NCBI GenBank assembly: GCA_032622095.1
Contig: CP136061.1
Location: 95,601,345 to 95,665,344 of the forward strand
Direction: 5' to 3'
Source: Siphonodentalium dalli
Taxonomy: Eukaryota; Mollusca; Scaphopoda; Gadilida; Siphonodentaliidae
DNA: 64,000 nt
Part shown: in pieces, positions 10,508 to 22,552 of the stretch
Layout: every line of letters begins with the position of its first letter
How positions within the stretch are numbered: the first letter of the stretch is position 1
Position numbers and translations under genes: made by a program
Notes under the pieces: model-generated
Databases searched by the model: none
What the model was told of the DNA's origin: nothing
What the model saw: the letters and a program-made list of their open reading frames with translations, nothing else

Positions 10508-12131
10508 GTGGACAATATATTGACAAATTTCTCTCCCGAGCTTATAAGAGAATTTTAATATAGATATATCTTTCTTTAAAAACTTCCTATTTTTGAAGCC
10601 GGGTTTATCTGGGAATTTTGTTTAACACAAGAGTTTATATTTCTTTACAAATGTTGAGTGCCAGGTTTATCCGGGAATTTTAACAAAGAGTACATTTATT
10701 TCCGAAACTTTTATTTTGGGCGACAACGGGAATCCATGCAGGTAATGCTGCGCCCAAAATATCTACATATAAAGAACAGAGTTCAGTTATTGTTTATTAT
10801 CCCCTTTGGTTCCTTGCCTTATGATAGCCTCCTTATGCACCAATTGGGTGTACACACAGTCTGTTTTACACACCACATGGTTTAGGTGGGTACCACTTTT
10901 ATTTTGATTCAAACACAGCTTTGGGCAAACCATGATAGCTGGCTTTATGCACAGATGAAAACCATAATGTTTTGTGTCATGATGTAAATAAGGTCAAGGC
11001 CATAGTAATAAAGGCCATAACACTGAGAGCCAATCAAAGATATAGTTCAGTGTGGGTCAGCCAATCAGAAACAAGGTTAGAGAAATGGACAAAATTGAGG
11101 ACAAAATATAATAATCCAAACTATCTTTTGCATAGAGAATTTTGTACAGGGAAGTCGGGTTTTTTTTTTCGGGAACAAAAATTTTGAACTTTACAATTTA
11201 TCAACCCTTGTAGACTCCCTTATTTTACACACGTTTGTCTTTTCCCAACCACCCTCCCTCACTTCTGGGGACGGGGTTTTTAACAACTTTTTTTCTAAAC
11301 CCAGGTCTCAAGATCTCAACATTTGTGGTTTCAGCTCGTTTCACAACAAGCTTCAACCTCGGCTATACAAGCTGGGCCTTTTAAAGCCCTCACCTTTGTT
11401 TCTTAATATTACCCATATCTAAAAGTGTTTATTCATTTATAATTTATACAGATTATCTATATTTATTAATGTGACAATATATATTAATAGAAAATAAATA
11501 CACCGCTCTCAGTGCCCATGCCTGAGAGTCCATTTGAAATGATAAACTGTTTTACAGGTAATCTTTTCAACAAACCAAGCAGAGTCCTAAAGAAATAGGT
11601 ACCGCAATAAGTCCAACCTCTAATGAAATAAAGCACAACCTGAGTAGGACGTAGACAAAATTCAGAAAACACATTTATGCAGTATCGTCATTTTGGGAGT
11701 TTAAGCATAAATACATTTGTGGGATCTTTCCACAAGGGGATTTTTCCTCTACCCCCCCCCCCCCCCAAAACCCCATGGCATATATAGATCTCTTGTAGAC
11801 AACAGTACCTTTTACATACTTCACACCAACCAAGTCCAGTTTCCTTGGCCAGCGTTGGCTTTCTTCTTCCGAATCCAACAAGAGCATAATTTATAAATGT
11901 GTTTCTATTTGAGATCATATTTATCAACTGACTGGTCCCAGCAATTAAATGTTACACCATGTGACCTCAGGGGATTAGGTGCATGGGCAAACCATGTTAC
12001 ACTCTGAAGATTATAATCCCCACTCAAAACTGAATCCAGGATAAACTAAGACTGATTGCTGACCCAGATCTGGGCAAAACTATTAACTATTATTTCTTAC
12101 CTCACTTAAATTTGTATGCTTTTGTTGCCTG
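10508..12131. other. No supported gene
   Basis: AT-rich sequence. A degenerate pair of GAGTGCCAGGTTTATC-like motifs (10600-10680) looks like the end of an old TTAA-type MITE. A poly-C run lies at about 11753-11766. Short open frames show no family motifs. Confidence 0.4.
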
Positions 12132-12135
12132 TTAA

Positions 12136-12517
12136 CCCTTTACCCAACAAACCGGCCAAATAAAGCTTCAACAGCCTAAAATATCTTCGGTCTGTCTCAA
12201 TAGAACCATACAAATATGGATATCATTGGAACCGGCTCCTTGGCCACATTGTGATAGTTACAGTTATACCCTGTGCCAATGCATTCTCTTATATATGCGA
12301 GTCGACCATAGGTCGCCTCGCATATATAAGAGAATGCATTGGCCTAAAAAAAATCTTTTTTTAACACTTTTTACCATTTTTTCTTACAATCTTTAACAAT
12401 TTTATAATTTTTAATGTGTTAAGCCAATGCATTCTCTTATATATGCGAGGCGACCTATGGTCGACTCGCATATATAAGAGAATGCATTGGCACAGGGCCC
12501 TTCTGTTGGGTAAAGGG
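12136..12517 (+). repeat. MITE type A, copy 6
   Basis: Complete element with TTAA on both sides (12132-12135, 12518-12521) and both hairpins intact. Confidence 0.88.
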
Positions 12518-12521
12518 TTAA

Positions 12522-13582
12522 TGCACCTTGTACAGGCCTATTCATTCTTTTTCATTATTTTGCATTTAACAAATATGCACACAAAAAAATTTCAGTAGGG
12601 GCTATTTTAGTGGGTAGGTAGGGAGATGACAAACAAATAACTTCTTTATTATGGCCTCACTAACGTATGCCATTTCATATTGTAAGGTGGTTCATAATTG
12701 TGTTCTTACAGAGGAAGCAATTGCTGAAGATGCTTTTCAGCTTTAAAATAAAGACATAATTAAAGATATAATACAGGACTGAGGGTCAATTTATATTGCA
12801 CACGTGCTGGCGTATAATCGCCGCATTTTTAAGGTGTGTGTTGACATAACGCAGAGCCTTTCGTGACCAATTACCTTCCTCAACAAACCACGTCCTATTC
12901 GTGACCAATCATCTTCTGAAATTGACCTCGTCCTCGAGATAGCCGTTATAGGGAATGGCATGGTTCACTCGACCAGCATATACTGCCCGGGTACAGTCAT
13001 TCGCATAGCTAGGACCGATAAAGTAATAAATGAAGTACAGAAAATCCGTGTCTCTGGGACACAACAAAGCCAGAATATAGAGACAGAAACATAAAGGAAA
13101 TAGCTTGGACTTAGACTGTACAAGTCTCAGGTATGAATAAAATACATGTACATCCCAGTTGGTTTGTCAATGGTGTATGCTATGAGAGTTCGCATCAGAA
13201 TGCAGAGGACCTCTCTTGCAGACCTTCAGGAATGCCATGGACTGTTTGCACATACTCGGATCCAATGATCGATCTTCAGCCAACCGTCCACATTCAGCAG
13301 CCGACAGCCCACACTCGGCAACCAGTGAACATGGTCAATGGCACCCACCAACAATAAATACTTCAACCACCAATGGTGTTACATAATTGACATTGAACAC
13401 CGACAACAACCTTGGGTGATAGGGAACCAATTTTGTTGAAATGGCCTTGATTGGTTGATTGGGACTGGTGTTTGGAGTTCAAATTATGTGCATCATGATT
13501 TGAGAGCTTAGTTCGCTATCGAGATTGTGATGGGACAAACAATGCTGCGGAGGTTGTGGATCATGAAGAGGACTGTAATTGA
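12522..13582. other. No supported gene
   Basis: A 74-codon open frame at 13133-13357 contains repeated QPTVHIQQPTAHTRQP-like units but has no recognisable domain or splice context. Nothing else is supported. Confidence 0.35.
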
Positions 13583-13890
13583 CAAGCCTGCAAATAGCGT
13601 GTCTGTCATTTGCAGAATGAGGTCCCCAGAGGGTGAATTTAGTGACGCTATCCCGCAAAGCTGGCTAGCATCACTAAATTCACCCTCTGGGGACCTCATT
13701 CTGCTTAGGCCATCAACTGCTATGGTAGATCTAGGATCAGAATGAAGTTCCCAGTTGAAGTTGGTGATGTTCACCCATTGGGCACCTCGATTATGAATTT
13801 TATCTTCTGCAAATTATCGGGAAAGCATCACTAAATTCACCCTCTGGGGACCTCATTCTGCAAATGACAGACACGCTATTAGCAGGCTTG
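13583..13890. repeat. Palindromic MITE type F, copy 3 (hAT-like)
   Basis: Ends CAAGCCTG...CAGGCTTG; flanking octamers GTAATTGA and GCAATTAA match at six of eight. It carries an extra ~120 bp centre (13700-13820) with a further copy of the hairpin arm. Confidence 0.75.
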
Positions 13891-15021
13891 GCAATTAACC
13901 CTCAGGTGAGTTTTATTTTAACCTTGTTTTATTTAGTGTCTTTCTGTAGAATTTATCTCATAGACCGAATCTCTTCTGAAATTTTGCACAATAACCGGAA
14001 GCTCAGAAGAAAAACAGCAGCGGCACAGAGCAACTTGCTGTATTGTGGGGATGGATTGGATTTTGCACCTCTGATAAAATTAAGTTAAACTGTATTAAAC
14101 AAACAAGGTAATTCAATGACTGCATTCAATGCCGGTCAATTGCAAATGGGACATACAAATGGATATTTCCACCGCTTTGCCCATACATACATCTAACAAT
14201 CAACCTCAAAGAATTCACAGAGCGATCCAGATAAATAAGAAAGTAAATGTATGTATGACATGAAGGTCCCAGCATGCAATTGGATTTAGATTGAAGAATG
14301 AAGTATTCTACAGGAAGATATTCGACCTGAATCTGGGTGCAATACACAACTGATCTTACCCACAGTGTTGAGGAATAATGTCATGGAAGAAGTTCATGTA
14401 ACATCTAACAATCATGGATTGGTCACCATTGACGACTATTTATACTGGTATTACACCACCCAAGCTACCTGCCACAAATTTCCCTCTAGTTGAACCAACC
14501 CCAACATCCGGGGGCGATTCCTTTCATTACGCTCGCGTAATACGAGTAATGAAATTACAATGGGCAATGAATGGAACGATAGAGCGTAAATTCAGAGTAA
14601 ATACTCAAGAGTACCCTGGCTACACATACGGCTGAGGAGGTGTAATTTCGAGAGTATTGTAATGTAATGTTACTTTCCGCGAAAAGATCAGTTGTCAACC
14701 GAGAAAGTACATGGAAAATATTTATGTAATGGACTAAATGAATTTAATTTTCAATAATTTGTCATAAATATGTAATATATACTGATATATAATTCAGAAA
14801 TATATAATTCAATTGAATGACAGTTAAAATTATTTATCCAAAGTTTTAGATACTTAGTGTCAAGGTTGTTCTAAAATTAGGTATATTGCTTGTTCCGTAA
14901 AAGTCAAAATTCTCGTTAGTTTCATTGTGAATATCAGATATTTTTGCTCATTTACATAAGTCTTCGTCTGTTCGACACGCCCAGTGTGAGTTTTGTCAAA
15001 TTTCCTGAATAAAAAAATATG
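13891..15021. other. No supported gene; left flank of the DIRS-like element
   Basis: AT-rich DNA with a few short open frames and no domain signature. The DIRS-like element begins at about 15022. Confidence 0.4.
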
Positions 15022-15040
15022 TTTTTATATCGTAAATGTC

Positions 15041-15172
15041 GTATTAATTATTAATACGATAGGAATACTCTTTCTGGTCCGAAAAACTCGCCCTTTTCAT
15101 TGCGGTGATATCCCGCAAAATTTGGCCCCTTAGTGCGCATGCGCGCCAGGCCAGCTGATCTCATCACTTTCT
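15041..15172 (+). repeat. DIRS left inverted terminal repeat
   Basis: Starts with the palindrome TATTAATTATTAATA, then ATTCTTTCTGG-type sequence and GCTGATCTCATCACTT. Its reverse complement lies at about 37240-37370 with few differences. The outermost ~46 bases (15022-15067) are repeated inverted in the internal complementary region at 37063-37107. Confidence 0.9.
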
Positions 15173-15232
15173 TTTTCTGGCGAATCGAATTTACATGCCG
15201 TTTTTCTCTCTCGCCATTTGTAAAATTCACAA

Positions 15233-17470
15233 ATGGTTTCTTCGAATTCGTCTTCGGATTCTTCTTCTTCTCCGGTCAATCACAGGCGTTCACGGCGACG
15301 TTCATCGAGTCTTGACAGTGTTCAGGAGGAATGTAATTCCAAAATTTTGAACCTTGAGAATAAATTGGATCGACTGTTAGTCATGGCCAGACAGAATAGT
15401 TCTGCAGTTACCGGTACTTCCATTCCAGTTGATTCACGTGTGCCGATCCGACAGAGGACGGCTTCACTACCGGATGGTACTGACCCGCAGAGGGCGGTAC
15501 CCATCCAGGACTGTGCAAGTCCAGAGAGACCTTGTGGTGAACAAGATGATGTTCTCTCCCTGAATGTTGGGGCACCTTCGAATCTCGATGATGATTTGGA
15601 CAGGGACCCGATGGACTATGTCAAACAAATTCAGGACTCGCTGGCTGACAGAAGTCTTCGAGATATCTTTGGGGCTGGCAGTATCAATTTTACTGCAAAG
15701 GGAAAAAAAGTGGGTCTTAAGCTGGACAAGGCGCAAAAAGTGCTCATTCAGTCGTCATTCCGTAGCGACAGCCCTGTCGTCCTGTCTGCTTTCAAAGAAA
15801 ATACATTTGACAAATTTCCGTTAGATGAAACAGCCGAAGAGTTTCTTAAGGTACCATCGATGGACGATCTTATAAACAGTCTTCTGGTTAAGCGACATGG
15901 CGCTAAGGCTGCTTCGGGCCATCAGTCCCCTAGTCTATTCTCCCAGCCACACAAAATGGTGGAACGGATCGCATATAAAGGCCATCAGGCAGCTAGGCTG
16001 GGATTGGTGGTCCACTGCTATGTACAGCAGGCATTTTCTACACTTCTCTCATCTTTGGATGAGGAGAATGCGGATGTGGAGACTTGTATGGCCCAAGTGA
16101 AGGACATATTTCAGATATCCTCACATGCTTTAGATCAGATGGGCCATTCCGGAGCCTTTTTCCATATCATTCGCCGTGCTCTCGCATCCTCGGACACGGG
16201 GCTATACGAGTCTGAGGCTAGCAGTCAACTGACTAACTTGCAGCTCACTGGAGAAGGGGTCTTTCGCAAAGAACTGGAGCCCATGCTTAAAGCTCGAAAG
16301 GAGCATAAAAAGCAGATAGATGACTTGTTACAGGGTTTCCGCTATACCGGCAGGGGGTCCCCTTGACGGCCCCGTTCCCCTTGCCAAGTTTTCCCCTCCT
16401 GCCATACCCCAGGACATACTGCATGTCTATAAAGATGTTTAAAACTTCTGAATTTTGTTGGAATAGTACTAAGGAATTTTAAAAGGTGAATTTATTTTAT
16501 ATCTTGTGAGTGTACACACTCTAAACGCGTTGTTATACAGAAAATTGAAACAGAAAGTGATCGGAACTCACATCGCTAGAAGCTATGCCTTTGAGGCTGG
16601 TTAGTTACGTTGCGGTTAGTACCCAGTTATGTTATGCAAAAGAGCAGTATGTTAATTGTACCTGTCATGTTTTATACCGCAAAATATACTGTTCACTTTG
16701 TAATAGAGCGAGAGAGAAATGTGGGAATAGCCGCACCGGGCATCAAGGCATCTTACCACTGCCCACAAAGAATACTCATCGGCCAGATATGTAATCAGCC
16801 TTCTATATTTACACTGCAGCTGCTAAAATATATTCCGATTACGTAATGCATCCGAAATATCTGCTGGGTCTTCCACAGCTAGTCTTTTAACATTAACGAG
16901 CACGTTTAACTCGGGATCCAAATTACTGGTGTTCTGTACTTCGTAAATGAATTTATATCTAATAAATTTACTAGTTTTAAAGTTACAGGTACATGTATAC
17001 GGTTTGATAGCTTGGCACTTGGGCAGAAATGGAACAAAACAATCTGCCATTTCTACTCTCTATTGGCCGATATAACGAAAGTAGTTCAACCAGTGCTAAA
17101 ACAGGCTACTTTTACCTGGATTTTTCCCCTTGACGGCTACCGGCCCCATTCCCCTAACCCCTAGCGGAAACCCTGCTTGTTAGCAGACACAAAAGCTGGG
17201 AAGCGGAAAGAGGTGCCCACAGGCTCTTCTCAATCTCAACCGAAACGTACCTTTAGAGGAAAATTGAAGTCATCAGTTGAAAACGCGGGTCGACCGTTCC
17301 GTATCCCGATCGTACATGCTAACGTGGATCGTTCCCAGAGTCAGTCTTCTGGAGCATATTCGGAAGCCGGGTACGGACAAAGATCTCCTCTTCAAGATCC
17401 TTCTTTTCATGCCAAGCCACATTATGAGCGAGGGACACTGGGAAGAGGACGTCGTGGGAGGAGCATGTGA
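15233..17470 (+). pseudogene. DIRS Gag-like protein, interrupted by a hAT insertion
   Basis: The frame 15233-16366 encodes a Ser/Arg-rich N-terminus, a short coiled-coil-like stretch (EECNSKILNLENKLDRLLV), an acidic region and a helical domain (ERIAYKGHQAARLGLVVHCY), as in Gag-like first proteins of DIRS elements. The real reading runs to DDLL at 16330, where the insertion starts. After the insertion the same frame resumes at 17183 (ADTKAGKRKEVP) and ends at 17470 in a basic, Gly/Arg-rich tail (GTLGRGRRGRSM) that could bind nucleic acid. Without the insertion and one duplication copy the frame is continuous, so the hAT landed in an intact gene. Gag would package element RNA. Confidence 0.8.
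16331..17175. mobile_element. Non-autonomous hAT-like element inside DIRS gag
   Basis: Terminal inverted repeats CAGGGTTTCCGCT and AGCGGAAACCCTG, followed inward by CCCCTTGACGG-type sequence on both sides. A 7-bp duplication CTTGTTA lies at 16324-16330 and 17176-17182. The CAGGG terminus fits the hAT consensus, although hAT duplications are usually 8 bp. The ~845 bp between have no coding region I can support. Confidence 0.85.
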
Positions 17471-17509
17471 CTATGTAAGTATCCCATCTCATTTGCCAAA
17501 CGTACCAGT

Positions 17510-18090
17510 ATGAGGGCATCTATCACATTTTTTTACATATTGGCAAACAATTACGAAAGATCGATGGGGATTGAAAGTATTGGAACACGGTTACCAATTC
17601 GATTTTAACGGTCTTCCAAAATTCTTGGGCATGAAGGAAACCACGGTCACACACGGTCAATGTCAGTTGATTCAGAGCGAAATAATAACACTTCTTCGAA
17701 AGAAAGCTATCGAGATAGTCCCAGTAGACCAATGTCTACAGGGGTTTTACAGTACAATATTTTTGGTCCCCAAAAAGAATGGAAAATTAAGGCCAGTGAT
17801 AAACTTGAAACCATTGAACCAATTTATTGTAAAGATGCGGTTCAAAATGGACACCTTGACATCGGTTCTGGCTCAAACCAAACGAGGCGACTATGCTTTT
17901 TCGATCTGAAAATCCACAAGGCACATTGCCAATATCGCCAAGGCATTTCATACCAGTTTCGCAGCCTATGTTTCGGGGCAACGTCAAGCCCGCGAATTTT
18001 CAGAAAAGTGACGTCAGTAGTTGTGGCATTTCTTCATGCTCGGGGAATTCGGGTATGTCACTTTCTAGACGATTGGACTCAGGGACGTTT
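17510..18090 (+). pseudogene. DIRS reverse transcriptase, N-terminal part, frameshifted and cut off
   Basis: Frame 1 (to 17909) gives KVLEHGYQFDFNGLPKFLG, then GFYSTIFLVPKKNGKLRPVI and LKPLNQF, the fingers of a DIRS/Ty3-like RT. After GDYAFSI a frameshift at about 17900, probably a lost CGAT-like tetramer, moves the reading to DLKIHKAH, then FRSLCFGATSSPRIF and the active site CHFLDDW (YxDD equivalent). Homology ends within about 30 bases of the active site, where the large nested block begins. The enzyme would copy element RNA to DNA. The RNase H region is lost apart from a C-terminal piece near 35610. Confidence 0.85.
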
Positions 18091-18652
18091 ACAGGCGTGT
18101 TTTGGTACCGGTAACCGGTATGGGCGCCCAAACTAAAAGCGCCCAAAAAAGTTGGAATTGTTTTTGTTAGCTAAATTAAAAAAAAAATACTTTTGTTTTA
18201 TTGAAATAAAGCGTTCCTAACTCAGAAAAACTAAAACAGACTTACAATAAATCGTCAAATAAAGCATAAATTTGTCATTGTACGCATTTGTACGGCAATA
18301 TTTTCGGTACGATCTTCAAACTTCGATCACGGAAACATTTTAAAGTGGGTTTTTCCCCCGACGGGCGTAATCGATTTCGTATTCCGAACAAGGAGGTCGC
18401 AATAAATGGGGTAACGTGATAGTTGTGCGCGGCGTGAACTATATTATTTACTCTTCTTCTAGAAGAGGTGCCTCGAAAAGTCAACGGGGGAATTTCATAA
18501 TAAGACAAGACAAGACGCCGAAAATGGATTGTATGGTTGGACGTCCTGTTTTCGATAGCGTCAAGTTTCCGATAATCGTGCACCGGATGTTTACAAATGA
18601 CGTCACGCGTCGCTAGGTTCAACCGTTCGCCGGTAAAGTTACCGTAACCGAC

Positions 18653-20747
18653 GGGTCCTACTAAACAACGAACACAAACGAACACAGGTCCAAAAAGCGG
18701 AATAGAAGGGTGAAATTTGGTTTGTGGGTGCGTGTGGGTCCACTCTATGTGTATGTGGTGTTATTTCCAACTTTGATCACTTATTTTTTGAGTTATTAGC
18801 ATTATTTGAATACAAAACTACTAAACAATGAACACAAACGAACATAAGATTAGCCATACTGCAAAGGTGTTAATTAACTACGGCTTACTCTGTCTCCTTG
18901 TTAATTGCACATCTGTGAGTTGCTTTTACTGCAAGGTGACTTGTCAGTTTTGTCACTGATGGCAATAAAAACACGGGAAACATCAGAGGTCGGCGGTATG
19001 TATGAATTCATGTATGAATGTGATCCGAAGTACGAACTATTGTTTCGCACATAGTCACACATACATATGGTTCTTTCTAAGTTTAATTTCGTCGTTCGAT
19101 TTTCCACTTCTCCTTGATAGAGGATATTATGTTCGTTATTTTTATCAGTCGAAAAAGTTGCAAATCAAAATTGTTCAACTTCCATCTTAAGATACTACAG
19201 GTAAGGTCAGTCCCGTCGAATTTTAGACATCGAATTGCAGCGACATGAAGTTGAATAAAATTTATGTAGTTCGATCGGTTGTTGTGTTTTATATCGAGAT
19301 GACAGTTCGCCAGACTTGTGTCTGTTTTTTCCTATTTCAATGCGGAAGCGCAGTTGTTTTCTGATTTGAATTGGTGTAGCGAGAATATCTCAGACCACAC
19401 GTATACATGTATATGTATTATGTTTTGGACCTTTTTCGTGTGTTGGAACCAGTCTGGCTTTCATGTTTTTGTTTTTGGTGCAATTGGTTATTAGGGAAAT
19501 TCTGTTACGTGTATCTACCGAAAATATTCGCTCCTTCTTCGGAAAATAATAAATACTAGTTTAGAGTGCACCTATTAACCTTTTCCCAGGCTTGTCTGAT
19601 ACTGTGCGCGAGACAAAGCTCCAAACCTCTTTTTGTTCCTATTCCTTTGAGGTTTTACAGTTGACAAACATTTTACAGTAAGACAGAATAATATAAATAA
19701 TCGATTGATTGGAAATTATTGTTTCGTTCATTTTGAAAGAGACAACCATGCATTCGTTTCCCAAAATGGCAAAGAATAGTGACCACTCGCTCATATACTC
19801 TATAACACAATCCCCTCACAAACCGCTAGAGAAAATACGACATATTTCTTGATTAACTGCATGCTGTCGAATTTAACCACATAGGCCTACATAAAATGGA
19901 GGAAAAATTCAGGCTAGAGAGTTCTGTCTCCATGTGCAATCTGAATTTGTTTAATCTCAATAAAAAACCGTACATATGCATACAGTATTTGAGATAAAAT
20001 ATATGAATAAGTTTACATGTGAAATTATTATTTACAAGTGATCAAGCACATTACATATATACAAGAAACACAATCAATCTGATCCGGAAGCGAGACGATG
20101 GTTTCGTAAGCAAAAGGGTTCTATCTCTAAACACATTTTTCGTAGTGTCTTTTATTATAAAACTGGCAAGTTTCTAGAACTGAGACTTCGGATATAATAA
20201 TATTTTAGTTAGCTTTAACATTTTGAAACATGAAGACACACACTGAAAACGATTTACTTGGTAATTCCCGTCTCGAAATTTCAACATCGATTTCCCAACA
20301 AAATGATTAATGTTGGATAGAACCATCTGATTCTCACACGACGATATATAAGGTCGATAAAAAGAGCAACTCAAATGTTTTGTTAGATATGCATTAAAAC
20401 GCCGACCTCTGATGTTTCCCGTGTTTTATTGCCATCAGTGACAAAACTGACAATCACATTGCAGTAAAAACAACTCACAGATGTGCAAAGAGTAAGCCGT
20501 AGTTAATTAACACCTTTGCAATACGGCTAATCTTATGTTCGTTTGTGTTCGTTGTTTAGTAGCTTTGTATTCAAATAATGCTAATAACTCAAAAAATAAG
20601 TTATCAAAGTTGGAAATAACACCACATACACATAGAGTGGACCCACACGCACCCACAAACCAAATTTCACCCTTCTATTCCGCTTTTTGGACCTGTGTTC
20701 GTTTATGTTCGTTTGTGTTCGTTTGTGTTCGTTGTTTAGTAGGACCG
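18653..20747. mobile_element. Long-TIR element 1 with GAACACAAAC repeats (9-bp duplication)
   Basis: Terminal inverted repeats of about 345 bp (18653-18996 and 20400-20747) start GGGTCCTACTAAACAACG / CGGTCCTACTAAAC. Subterminal tandem units GAACACAAAC follow. The 9-bp duplication GTAACCGAC lies at 18644-18652 and 20748-20756. Long TIRs with 8-10 bp duplications recall MULE or Merlin elements; no transposase is present, so the superfamily is open. The central 1.4 kb is unique here and has no recognisable gene. Confidence 0.75.
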
Positions 20748-20756
20748 GTAACCGAC

Positions 20757-22552
20757 TACCTGAATCACGCTGGTCATTTTTACGAAGATTTGAGTCTTAA
20801 AGTCCAAAATAATTAGGAATAATGAGGATTAAACAGGTGAGTATTAAAAATATGCTAGAAATTAGGCTTTTATCATTGAAAATGAATACAAAATTGTGAA
20901 ATACTGATTTACCGAATGTTGTTTACAACAATAGCCATGCTTGTTTTCTATAAAAAGATACGAGGTGAGGGTCATGTGATCGATCTAATTTAATTACAGG
21001 TGAAACACGGCTGAAAAACTCTTTCCGTTCTTGTTACAGCGAGATAAAACATATTATTAATTGATCAGTTATTCAAATATGAAAGTGTTTTTATATTTAA
21101 AATAATAAATTTATTAGGAATTAAAAAAAAATGAGTGAAGGCATTTTTTACAATTTTTTTGTTAACCCATTTCTGACTCACTAACTTCACTAAGCTATCT
21201 TTGTCTAAAAACGCTAATTTTCTCTTGATTTTAATGTCTATTTTGAACCTTATGCCTCAACACTCCACTTAGTTCTTTCTTTCTCTTTTCTCCTTCTTTT
21301 TGCTCCTATCAGAACAACCCACAGAAAAAGCAAGATAAAGCCAGATATCGAAGATATGATATGGATAACATAAAGTTATTTTTTGCTCAACATACAATAT
21401 GTCACGTTAACCCTGCTTCGTTAGCTTCATGTTGATAACTTAGTCTCCGATGAACTTATCATCACACGGTTCTTGTATACCGTTTCTATATTTGGTTTAA
21501 ACAATATTTAATTTGAACTAATACAGAACATAATTACATACAATAAAAACAAAACATATAAAAAAAATAAAAAATTTAGTGTTCAAAAGAGTGTTTCTAT
21601 ATTTAAGTTGACAATTCGACAATTCAATGATGCTGACGTCCTCGTATTAACCCTTCGTGTTTGCGTAGCCACCGTAAGATATTTTTCCCTTGTTAACCAT
21701 TCAGCCGGCACTGAATCTCACACGCGCAACATTCAACTAGCCTGGTAAAATTAAGTTAACCTTCTTTTGCTAGCTTCGTGCTAACCATCTTTATAGTCTT
21801 TGCTGGACCGACCGTCAAGATTGTGTATGCCGGAGTTACGTACAATGACAATTCATCAATTCTACTGTCTTCTGATAACTTATCTTGTATATCTTCACTC
21901 CTATACTAATTACGATGCGGGCCCATACCATTGGATGTTTTTCTTTTTTTACAGGTATTATCATTTTCTTTACTAAATTTACTTTCGATTTAAAGCACCG
22001 AGGAACGGTGCACGTGTCTTCAAATAATGTAATACACGCACTTTTTTCACTTCATTGCACTGTATCTATACGTGTTTGACCCGGAACTGGGTGAGACAAA
22101 TAATCCATACATATTTATAATTTCGGCCTATAGTATATTCTGTGTACATATTTACGCAACTTGGTAAACGTTACAATTGTCAATAGGTAGTAAGGTTCAT
22201 ATAGATGCTTGACGCGCAGTATATATAACACAAATAAATAATGTGAACTAGTTCAATGTTTGTGAACATCCATTTATCCCTAAGTAAGGCTGCAAACTCC
22301 CAACCCCACTCACTGGTACTGATTCTGTGATGTTTTTTTTTAAAATGCCTTTGTTCATTCAACCTATCTTTCATTTCCATTGTCTTTCACTTCCATTTCT
22401 CTCTTCTGCTCCCAACCCAAACACCAGAATTTCTATAACTATGTTAGAGGGCTGTAAAGTTGTACAGATACAGACAAAAGTTTTCTGTGAAGTCACTATG
22501 AGACACCCACAGTGCCCATTCTCGGGACAAATACACTACTTATTTCCCCACT
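20757..22552. other. AT-rich DNA, possibly the LINE 5' untranslated region
   Basis: No supported gene. A pyrimidine-rich stretch lies at 21268-21312. Where the LINE begins is not visible. Confidence 0.35.

Noticed and set aside
13133-13357. 74-codon frame with HIQQPTAHTRQP-like units
   Set aside because: No splice context, homology or conservation visible; kept only as a note in the gap entry.
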